Shown here in pieces: positions 1 to 5,817 of a DNA stretch of 9,442 bases (the first letter of the stretch is position 1; every line of letters begins with the position of its first letter). The notes under the pieces were generated by a model, which was not told where the DNA came from, did no database searches, and saw nothing but the letters and a program-made list of their open reading frames with translations. The position numbers and the translations under genes are program-made. The stretch covers positions 1 to 9,442 of the forward strand of contig JAGUXG010000009.1 in NCBI GenBank assembly GCA_020061965.1. Reading direction: 5' to 3'. The stretch comes from a bacterium (GTDB lineage: Bacteria; UBA9089; UBA9088; JAGUXG01).

Positions 1-534
1 AAGGAACGTGGGTCAAGAATGAGATGAAATGAAGGAAATCCATTACTTAAGCCATTGAATCCTATCATCCCTTTCGCAAACTTGTGTTTCTTGAGTATAC
101 ATTGGTTAATCCAGAAGGATTATGTTCTCCCTATCATCTTAACTACTATGAGCTCCTCAGACTGCCATATAGAAAGGCTCTATATCCTATAGGCTCTCGT
201 CATGTTCTCTTTAATTTCTTCCAAACATACCATACCTGTTACCCAGGAGAAGATCTATCTTACTTCTCCTCGCCTCTTCAGATAGATTACTGACTTCAGC
301 CAATACATACAGCCTCGTCTTTCTCATTAAGCTTGACGAGACTACATATAGGTTCGCTCTCTCTGTGGTCTGCTTGTTTGTCTCTCACACCTATAGTGGA
401 ATTTGTTGGGTGGTTTCAACCCTTCAGATTACTCCATAAGAAGATTGCACACAAGACTATATCGCTGACAGACATTATTTACGATGGTTGACACCTTTTA
501 AGCCAATTAGAATCCAAAGAGGTTCTTGGCACAC
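1..534 (-). mobile_element. Group II intron, 5' ribozyme part (partial, runs off left edge)
   Basis: Read on the minus strand, the segment starting at 534 opens with GTGTGCC, which fits the GUGYG 5' end of group II introns. It then shows a domain-I-like series of short stems: CTCGTC/GACGAG (340-335 with 319-314) and AGGAGAAG/CTTCTCCT (270-263 with 252-245). At 156-143 lies GGAGCTCATAGTAG, resembling the domain III stretch GGAGTACTCGTAGTAG that I recall just before the ORF-bearing domain IV in introns such as LtrB. No long ORF lies in this stretch on either strand, as expected for a ribozyme. Domains V and VI and any reverse transcriptase would be left of the window. A tiny minus-strand frame (102-43, 19 codons starting MYTQETQ) sits where an intron-encoded protein could begin but stops early. 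The call rests on remembered motif patterns, not on a covariance search, and the class is not assigned. Confidence 0.6.
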
Positions 535-626
535 ATCTGTTGACTATATATGGATGGGAAGGGATTTAGCAATTTCAAGGAGGCAAATTGGTCTTCTAAG
601 ATAGCAGATGCCTGGTCAGGACTCAT
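535..626 (-). pseudogene. Possible 5' exon of a gene interrupted by the intron
   Basis: On the minus strand an ATG at 626-624 opens a frame running straight to the proposed intron 5' end, coding for about 30 residues beginning MSPDQASAILED and including NPFPSIYSQQ. The frame meets a stop within about ten codons inside the intron sequence, as expected if a coding sequence is cut there. Against a real gene: no clear Shine-Dalgarno precedes the ATG (the upstream stretch is pyrimidine-rich on this strand), the frame is short, and I do not recognise the peptide. The 3' exon would lie beyond the left edge. It could equally be non-coding DNA into which the intron inserted. Confidence 0.25.
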
Positions 627-711
627 GTTGTAGGAAGAAAAAGAAGAAAAGTAGAAGAAAAGTAAACAGTTTACATAACTTCAGTAAATTCAGACAATTA
701 TAAGAAAAATA

Positions 712-741
712 TTGACAGCAATATCGTTTTATGTTTATTAT
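712..741 (+). promoter_or_regulatory. Sigma70-like promoter of the hdr-flox operon
   Basis: A perfect -35 TTGACA (712-717) is followed after 18 bp by TATTAT (736-741), a 5/6 match to the -10 box, with A-rich DNA just upstream of the -35. Transcription would begin near 748, about 15 nt before the hdrC ATG at 763. The same TTG at 712 opens the frame in phase with hdrC, but as it is the -35 box it is unlikely to be the start codon. No operator palindrome was seen between 640 and 760; a purine-rich run (631-665) lies upstream. Confidence 0.6.
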
Positions 742-762
742 GTTCTTTCTTTAAAAGAAAAA

Positions 763-1371
763 ATGAAATTCACAATACAACTTGAATCTGAATTCAAAAA
801 AAGGGTTGAGCTGTTAAGCAATCAAAAGGTACTTTCTTGCTATCAATGTGGCAAATGCTCTGCTGGCTGTCCTATTGGCTATGAGATGGATCACCTTCCA
901 AACAAGATTATCCGTATGCTTCAACTTGGAGACTCTGAGGTTATAAAAGCTAAAACCCCATGGCTCTGTGCCTCATGCCAAACATGTACAACAAGATGCC
1001 CAAGGGAGATTGATGTAGCAAGGATTATGGATACCATAAGGATTATTGCTCAGACTGAAAACAAGGCTGCTATCAGAGAGATACCAATATTTAATCAAAT
1101 ATTTCTAAAGTCTCTTGAGCTTACTGGCAGGGTTTATGAGGTTGGCGTTATCGGGGCATATAATCTCTTCAGCCTGAATCTCTTTAAGGATATTCCGCTT
1201 GGGATAAAGATGTTTTTGAAGGGAAAGCTAAGTCTTGTGCCACATTCTGTGGGTAATCTCAAGGGGTTGTTTAAGAGGATACGCGAAAAGGATAACAGTT
1301 CAGTTCACCACAGAGACTCAGAGGAAAAGGTGATCGATTATCGGCAAGAAAAACATTTATCTGATTACTGA
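763..1371 (+). CDS. hdrC: Heterodisulfide reductase subunit C (HdrC), 4Fe-4S electron relay
   Basis: Small iron-sulfur subunit passing electrons from HdrA to the catalytic HdrB. The 202-residue product has two ferredoxin-type motifs: CxxCxxCxxxCP at Cys26/29/32/36 and Cys69/72/75/79, followed by the helical part typical of HdrC with no membrane segment, so it is the soluble cytoplasmic type, not HdrE-linked. The start is set at ATG 763 (MKFTIQLESE) because an earlier in-frame TTG at 712 is the promoter -35 box. The ribosome site is weak (A-rich, no GGAGG). The last ~24 residues (from about 179, SSVHHRDSEEK) are encoded by a palindromic repeat and look like a tail acquired by insertion; the family-like sequence ends near residue 178. 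It is the first operon gene, with hdrB following after a 183-bp gap that holds a repeat element. Soluble Hdr-family subunits also serve in other complexes, so the partner is inferred from the operon. Confidence 0.9.
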   Translation: MKFTIQLESEFKKRVELLSNQKVLSCYQCGKCSAGCPIGYEMDHLPNKIIRMLQLGDSEVIKAKTPWLCASCQTCTTRCPREIDVARIMDTIRIIAQTENKAAIREIPIFNQIFLKSLELTGRVYEVGVIGAYNLFSLNLFKDIPLGIKMFLKGKLSLVPHSVGNLKGLFKRIREKDNSSVHHRDSEEKVIDYRQEKHLSDY

Positions 1372-1402
1372 TAACCTCTCTCTCCGTGCCTCTACAGTAA
1401 AA
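1304..1402. repeat. Imperfect ~100-bp palindrome covering the 3' end of hdrC
   Basis: The left arm begins TTCACCACAGAGACTCAGAG (1304-1323) and the right arm (1375-1402) is its approximate reverse complement, containing GTGCCTCTACAGTAA. Pairing continues inward as GGTGATCGATTATC against the complement of CTGATTACTGATAACC, with many mismatches being transitions that would still form G-U pairs in RNA. The left arm resembles the CCACAGAGACACAGAGG type of dispersed repeat that I recall from environmental bacterial genomes. The hdrC stop (1369-1371) lies in the right half. In the transcript this would form a long irregular hairpin between hdrC and hdrB. Confidence 0.6.
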
Positions 1403-1406
1403 TATT

Positions 1407-1541
1407 ATACTCAAGGAACACAAGGTTTACCGAAGATTTTTGTTGTAGGTTGTAAGTTGTAGGTTGAAGGAGTAGAACAGATAACATACAACATCCTAAA
1501 CTTACAATCACTTTCTTTGTAAACCTGATTTACTTGGGTAT
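1407..1541 (+). repeat. MITE-like terminal-inverted-repeat element, copy 1
   Basis: This 135-bp element fills most of the hdrC-hdrB gap. Its ends form imperfect inverted repeats of about 24 bp: left ATACTCAAGGAACACAAGG followed by TTTACC, right TGTAAACCTGATTTACTTGG followed by GTAT. Next to the left end lie four near-identical heptamers TTGTAGG, TTGTAAG, TTGTAGG, TTGAAGG (1443-1470); a partly complementary stretch ACATACAACATCC follows near 1490. The inner ~120 bp recur at about 93-95% identity (eye estimate) in inverted orientation at 5675-5810. It has no coding capacity. A TA duplication at the ends is possible (TATAC...GTATA). The hdrB Shine-Dalgarno starts only a few bases outside the right end. 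Confidence 0.8.
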
Positions 1542-1554
1542 ACAAAGGAGAAAC

Positions 1555-2403
1555 ATGTATAAGGTTGCCTACTTTCCCGGATGTTCATTAGACTCAACAG
1601 CAAAAGAATATGGGATATCAACAAGGCTTATCTGCAAGGATTTAGGGATTGAGTTACTTGAAATCCATGCTTGGATTTGCTGTGGTGCTACTACAGCCCA
1701 TATTACCTCTGAATTAATGGCAGCTGCCCTTCCTGCAATGAGCCTGCTTCAAGCAGAAAAGCGGAATCTGCCTATTTGTTCACCATGCTCTGCCTGCTTC
1801 TCCAGACTTAAATTAGCAGATATTGATCTGAAAAAGAATGTACAGCTGAGGATGGATGTAGCTGAGGTTATTGGAGGGGAGTATAAAGGCACAACAGAGG
1901 TTTTACATCTTTGGCAGGTAATACAAAAATATGGCAATCTGAAGCCAAAAAAAGAGCTAAAAGGATTGAAAGTGGCTTCATACTATGGCTGCTTGCTCAC
2001 TCGCCCACCTGAGGTTTGTCCTGATGAGCGGATAGAAGACCCTCAATTCTTAGATAATCTGGTTACTTCTCTGGGCGGCGAACCTGTCCTCCGGTGGAAT
2101 TATAAAACCCAGTGCTGCGGGGCAGCGTTTTCATTGACAAAGACAGATATTGTTCACAGGCTTTCAGGGGAGATATTAAAGGATGCAAGGGAACGAGATG
2201 CAGATTGCATCATAGTTGCATGTCCACTCTGCCACTCTAATCTTGATGCCAGACAGGCAGAGATAAAGCTGAACTTCAGTATCCCTATCCTATATTTTAC
2301 GCAATTGATTGGATTGGCATTGGGCTATGGGTATGCAGAGTTAGGATTGAGGAAGCACTTTGTTCAGGCAAGAGGTTTGTTAAGTCTAAAAGGATTGTTG
2401 TAA
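1555..2403 (+). CDS. hdrB: Heterodisulfide reductase subunit B (HdrB), CCG-domain catalytic subunit
   Basis: Catalytic disulfide-reducing subunit. The 282-residue protein carries two CCG (cysteine-rich) domains: Cys10, Cys42-Cys43-Gly and Cys78xxCys81; then Cys146, Cys187-Cys188-Gly and Cys223xxCys226. In methanogen HdrB these motifs hold two non-cubane [4Fe-4S] clusters where the disulfide is cleaved, and all expected cysteines are present. Length is normal for HdrB. The ATG at 1555 is chosen because AAAGGAG (1544-1550) lies just upstream; an in-frame TTG at 1534 lies inside the repeat element. The stop is one base before the hdrA start. In bacteria the substrate may be a DsrC-type or other protein or small-molecule disulfide; nothing in the window identifies it. 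There is no signal peptide or membrane segment. Confidence 0.92.
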   Translation: MYKVAYFPGCSLDSTAKEYGISTRLICKDLGIELLEIHAWICCGATTAHITSELMAAALPAMSLLQAEKRNLPICSPCSACFSRLKLADIDLKKNVQLRMDVAEVIGGEYKGTTEVLHLWQVIQKYGNLKPKKELKGLKVASYYGCLLTRPPEVCPDERIEDPQFLDNLVTSLGGEPVLRWNYKTQCCGAAFSLTKTDIVHRLSGEILKDARERDADCIIVACPLCHSNLDARQAEIKLNFSIPILYFTQLIGLALGYGYAELGLRKHFVQARGLLSLKGLL

Positions 2404-2404
2404 T

Positions 2405-4381
2405 ATGTCAAAAACAGGTGTTTTTATATGTCATTGCGGCTCTAATATTGCCGGTGTGGTTGCGGTTGAAAAGGTGGTTGAGTCAGCTAAGACCTTGCCC
2501 GGTGTAAAGGTTGCCATGGATTATAAGTATATGTGTTCAGATCCGGGGCAAAATCTCATTATAAATACTATCAAAGAACAGGCATTAGATAGGGTTGTTG
2601 TTGGCTCATGCTCGCCGCGAATGCATGAGAATACATTCAGGATGACTATTGAGAGGGCTGGATTAAATCCTTATCGCTTAGAGATTGCTAATCTTCGTGA
2701 GCATGTTTCCTGGGTTCATAGCGAAAAGGCGTCAGCCACAGATAAAGCCATAAAGCTGGTTGAACTGGCTGTGGCAAAGGTGCGAAGGAATGAGCCATTA
2801 CAAAAGATATATGCTGAGATAGAAAAAAGGGCATTGGTTATTGGCGGCGGAATTGCTGGGATTCAGGCTGCCTTGGATATTGCTGCAAATGGATACAAGG
2901 TTACACTTGTAGAAAGAGAACCGTCCATTGGCGGTAGAATGTCTCAATTGGACAAGACATTCCCTACTATGGATTGCTCTGCATGTATATTAACACCAAA
3001 AATGGTAGCTGTAGCGCAAAATAAAGATATTACCCTCTTGACCTATGCTGAGGTTGAACAGGTCCATGGATATGTGGGGAATTTTGAGGTTAATATCAAC
3101 AAAAAGGCTCGTTTTGTAAGTATGACAAAGTGTATAGGCTGTGGGGTATGTACAGAAAAATGTCCATCTAAGAAGAGACTGTCTGAGTTTAATGCCAATA
3201 TAGCCACAAGAAAGGCGATTTATACCCCATTTCCTCAGGCCGTTCCAAACATTCCGGTTATAGATAAGGATTCATGCATGTATTTTGCTACTGGTAAATG
3301 CAAGGTATGTGAGAAGGTATGCCCTGCAGGAGCGGTTGATTATACTCAAGAAGACGAGATTATTACCGAAAAATTTGGGGCAATAGTTGTAGCTACAGGA
3401 TATGATCTTTACGACCATAGCAGTTATGGAGAGTATGGTTATGGTGAGATCCCTGATGTCATTACTGGCTTGCAGCTTGAAAGGATGATAAATTCAGGAG
3501 GGCCAACCGGCGGTCATATAAAAAGACCCTCTGATGGAAAAGAACCTGAAACGGTTGTATTTATCCAGTGTGTTGGTTCGCGTGATGATGCTAAGGGCAA
3601 GCCATATTGTTCAAGGGTCTGCTGTATGTATACAGCAAAACAGGCATTGCTCCTAAGGGAACATTATCCAAATAGCAAGGCTATTGTGTTTTATATGGAT
3701 ATAAGAGCCGCTGGCAAAGGGTATGAAGAGTTTATTCAGAGGGTTCAAACCGAGTACGGGGTTCTTTATTTAAGGGGAAGGGTTTCAAGAATATATGAAA
3801 AAAAGGATCATCTTCTTGTCAAGGGCGTTGACACACTATCAGGCAATCAGGTAGAGATAAAAGCAGATATGGTTGTTTTGGCAACTGGGCTCAAGCCAAA
3901 GAAAGAGGCTCAGAATCTGGCACAACTGCTTCATATAGGCTATGATCAAAACGGCTTTTATACAGAACTTCACCCAAAGCTTGCACCGGTTGAAACCCAG
4001 ATTGCAGGTGTCTACCTTGCCGGGTGTTGTCAATCACCAAAGGACATCCCTGATACCGTTGCCCAATCCTCTGCCACAGCCGCAAAGGTTGGAGCCTTGC
4101 TTTCGAAGGAACGACTTGAGATTGAGCCAATGATATCAGAGGTTAATCCTTTGCTTTGCAGTGGATGCAGGATGTGCTATAACGCCTGCCCATATGGTGC
4201 CATTGAGATGGAGGATACAGAGATTAGACGGGGTGAGATAAGATGTGTAGCTAAGGTGCTTGTAAGTGTCTGCAAGGGATGCGGTGTCTGTGTTGCCGGA
4301 TGCTATTGTAAGGCAATAGACTTAAAGGGGTGGACGGATAGACAGTTGATGGAGCAGATAAAGGTAATCAGTTATTGTTAA
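2405..4381 (+). CDS. hdrA: Heterodisulfide reductase subunit A (HdrA), FAD and multi-[4Fe-4S] electron-bifurcating subunit
   Basis: Central flavin subunit and, by analogy with the methanogen MvhADG-HdrABC complex, the site of flavin-based electron bifurcation. The 658 residues show, in order: a cysteine-containing N-terminal domain (CHCG 9-12, MCSDPGQ 43-49, SCSPRMHE 68-75); a Rossmann FAD motif VIGGGIAG (145-152) with the ERE and GGRM elements after it; MDCSAC (189-194); an inserted ferredoxin domain with CIGCGVCTEKCP (243-254) and a second set at Cys291/299/302/306; the second half of the flavoprotein fold ending in LAGCCQSPKDIPD (538-550); and a C-terminal two-cluster ferredoxin with Cys585/588/591/595 and Cys623/626/629/633. 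Length is standard and no selenocysteine codon or frameshift was seen. It starts one base after the hdrB stop. MvhD, encoded next, is the known docking partner that feeds electrons into HdrA. Confidence 0.93.
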   Translation: MSKTGVFICHCGSNIAGVVAVEKVVESAKTLPGVKVAMDYKYMCSDPGQNLIINTIKEQALDRVVVGSCSPRMHENTFRMTIERAGLNPYRLEIANLREHVSWVHSEKASATDKAIKLVELAVAKVRRNEPLQKIYAEIEKRALVIGGGIAGIQAALDIAANGYKVTLVEREPSIGGRMSQLDKTFPTMDCSACILTPKMVAVAQNKDITLLTYAEVEQVHGYVGNFEVNINKKARFVSMTKCIGCGVCTEKCPSKKRLSEFNANIATRKAIYTPFPQAVPNIPVIDKDSCMYFATGKCKVCEKVCPAGAVDYTQEDEIITEKFGAIVVATGYDLYDHSSYGEYGYGEIPDVITGLQLERMINSGGPTGGHIKRPSDGKEPETVVFIQCVGSRDDAKGKPYCSRVCCMYTAKQALLLREHYPNSKAIVFYMDIRAAGKGYEEFIQRVQTEYGVLYLRGRVSRIYEKKDHLLVKGVDTLSGNQVEIKADMVVLATGLKPKKEAQNLAQLLHIGYDQNGFYTELHPKLAPVETQIAGVYLAGCCQSPKDIPDTVAQSSATAAKVGALLSKERLEIEPMISEVNPLLCSGCRMCYNACPYGAIEMEDTEIRRGEIRCVAKVLVSVCKGCGVCVAGCYCKAIDLKGWTDRQLMEQIKVISYC

Positions 4382-4409
4382 TTCAGAATTACCAATCAAA
4401 GGTGAGAGA

Positions 4410-4808
4410 ATGGAAAAAGATATTAACATCATAGGATTTTTATGTAACTGGTGCAGCTATGCTGGTGCTGACTTGACAGGCTTGAACAGGATAATCTATC
4501 CAACAAATATCAAGATTGTCCGAATTCCATGTACAGGCAGGATGGATCCTGTGCTGATTATGGAGGCATTTCATAATGGTGCAGATGGGGTTTTGGTTTC
4601 AGGGTGCCATCCAGGGGATTGTCATTATACTGAGGGAAATTATTATTGGCGGAGAAGGCACGCTGTCTTAAAAAGGCTTCTTGAATTTCTTGGAATAGAT
4701 GAGAGAAGGTTTCAGGCAACATGGGTTTCTGCCTCAGAAGGAAAAAGATTTGCTGAGGTTGTAAAGAAGGTAGTCGATGATGTGAGGAGTTGGAAGAAAA
4801 ATGAGTAA
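4410..4808 (+). CDS. mvhD: MvhD/FloxD-type [2Fe-2S] electron-transfer subunit
   Basis: Small adaptor that carries electrons from the donor module (hydrogenase, formate dehydrogenase or Flox) into HdrA. The 132-residue product has the MvhD pattern: IGFLCNWCSYAGAD (8-21, Cys12 and Cys15), RIPCTGRMDP (38-47, Cys41) and SGCHPGDCHYTEGN (64-77, Cys66 and Cys71), giving the five cysteines around the [2Fe-2S] cluster. An AAAGGTGAGA ribosome site lies just before ATG 4410, 28 bases after the hdrA stop. Its end overlaps the next gene by 8 bases, implying coupled translation. In Flox clusters this gene is called floxD. As no hydrogenase genes follow and Flox-like genes do, the Flox role is preferred. 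Confidence 0.92.
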   Translation: MEKDINIIGFLCNWCSYAGADLTGLNRIIYPTNIKIVRIPCTGRMDPVLIMEAFHNGADGVLVSGCHPGDCHYTEGNYYWRRRHAVLKRLLEFLGIDERRFQATWVSASEGKRFAEVVKKVVDDVRSWKKNE

Positions 4809-5613
4809 AACATTACAGGAAACAGCCAGAAATCTATTGGCCGAAAACAAGGTTGAGGTTATTATTGGATATGCCCAAGGATATGATGCCTTTCATACAA
4901 GACCTGTGTTTATAAGTAATGTTGAGGATGTTTCTAAATTAATTATCAATGAATATTGCACAAATAATCTATCTGTCTATTTGCCAATACATAAAAAACT
5001 CAAGGTAGGGATTGTGACAGCTAAGGAACAAGATCTTGCGTCTATCCACGAGTTAATCAATGAACATCAGATATTAGAGGAAAATGTGATAATTATAGAG
5101 GCTGCAAAGCAAATTTCCAGCCTGTCATCAGAGCTGGGAGAGGCACAAAGAGACAGAGGCATAGATGAAGAAGACGGTCGGCAAGAGGCATGGAAGAAGA
5201 GAGGGTACGATATGGCTGTGGAGGAGTTTGAAAAGTTATCGGCTAAGGAAAGGGAGACGTTCTGGGATAAGGAGTTTGAAAGGTGTATCAGGTGTTATGC
5301 CTGTAGACAGGTATGTCCTGTTTGCTATTGTCCTGATTGCTTTGTCAACAGAACCATGCCAAAATATTTGAACGAAGCGGTAGATATGAATAAAAATAAG
5401 CTCTTTTCTCTTGTAAGAATGCTACATGTCTTTGGAAGGTGTATGGATTGCAGGGCATGCAATAATGCCTGTCCAGTAGGGATACCATTACGACTGCTGA
5501 CGAAAAAGATAGCCAAGGATGCCTTAGAATTATTTGGGTATGTGAGCGGTCAGGGACAGGAACATCCTTTTTCTACATTTGAGAAGGATGAGTTGTTAGA
5601 GGAGATAAGGTAA
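4801..5613 (+). CDS. floxC: FloxC-like dicluster [4Fe-4S] subunit
   Basis: Iron-sulfur subunit of the donor module, probably an electron wire between the FAD subunit and MvhD. The 270-residue protein has an N-terminal ~150-residue domain of FrhB/FdhB-like appearance, then CIRCYACRQVCPVCYCPDC (162-180) and CMDCRACNNACPVG (214-227), i.e. two [4Fe-4S] sites. Three extra cysteines (175, 177, 180) follow the first set. The ATG at 4801 overlaps the mvhD stop, with GGAG and GGAAG sequence upstream. The sequence is soluble, with no signal or membrane segment. The C-terminal half resembles that of the next gene product (the same CPxCYC signature), suggesting an old duplication. Assigning the letter C rather than B is by gene order and is the least certain part. 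After its stop comes a 195-bp gap containing repeat copy 2. Confidence 0.75.
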   Translation: MSKTLQETARNLLAENKVEVIIGYAQGYDAFHTRPVFISNVEDVSKLIINEYCTNNLSVYLPIHKKLKVGIVTAKEQDLASIHELINEHQILEENVIIIEAAKQISSLSSELGEAQRDRGIDEEDGRQEAWKKRGYDMAVEEFEKLSAKERETFWDKEFERCIRCYACRQVCPVCYCPDCFVNRTMPKYLNEAVDMNKNKLFSLVRMLHVFGRCMDCRACNNACPVGIPLRLLTKKIAKDALELFGYVSGQGQEHPFSTFEKDELLEEIR

Positions 5614-5633
5614 TTTGAACTTTTGGATTTCAT

Positions 5634-5661
5634 TTGACATTTAAGCTTTGGAATTTAGATT
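5634..5661 (+). promoter_or_regulatory. Possible weak internal promoter before floxB
   Basis: TTGACA (5634-5639) and TAGATT (5656-5661, 4/6 match) are spaced by 16 bp in the gap after floxC. The surrounding bases (5615-5665) are a low-complexity stretch with two similar units, ACTTTTGGATTTCA and GCTTTGGAATTTAGA, so the match may be chance. If active it would transcribe through repeat copy 2 into floxB-floxA. Confidence 0.2.
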
Positions 5662-5674
5662 TTTGCCAAAGTTG

Positions 5675-5810
5675 ATACCTAAGTAAATCAGGTTTACAAA
5701 AAGACTGAGGTTGTAAGTTTAGGATGTTGTATGTTATTTGTTCTACTTCTTCAACCTACAACTTACAACCTACAACAAAAATTTTCGGTAAACCTGTTGC
5801 TTTTGGGTAT
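5675..5810 (-). repeat. MITE-like terminal-inverted-repeat element, copy 2 (inverted)
   Basis: This 136-bp element lies in the floxC-floxB gap, in opposite orientation to the copy at 1407-1541. Left end: ATACCTAAGTAAATCAGG then TTTACA; right end: GGTAAACCTG, then TTGCTTTTGGGTAT. The complement of the heptamer block lies at 5748-5775. Differences from copy 1 are mostly single transitions, with a few changes near 5703-5715. The last three bases of the right end (GTAT) contribute an ATG at 5809 in frame with floxB. No clear target duplication was found around this copy. Confidence 0.8.
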
Positions 5811-5817
5811 GAGTATA

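Noticed and set aside
84..293. Plus-strand open frame of 69 codons at the left edge
   Set aside because: No ribosome site, no recognisable domain, and it lies antisense to the group II intron ribozyme features.
712..762. Longer N-terminus for HdrC beginning at TTG 712
   Set aside because: The TTG is the first half of a perfect TTGACA -35 box with a matching -10; HdrC homology begins after ATG 763.
1443..1470. CRISPR-like or satellite array from the heptamer repeats
   Set aside because: Only four adjoining 7-bp units without spacers, wholly contained in the terminal-inverted-repeat element.
3839..4133. Several open frames on both strands within hdrA
   Set aside because: They are shadows of the hdrA reading frame, which carries all conserved motifs through this stretch.
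5731..5817. Longer N-terminus for the FloxB-like protein beginning at ATG 5731
   Set aside because: The extra codons read through repeat copy 2, which also occurs elsewhere as a non-coding element; family sequence begins at 5818.
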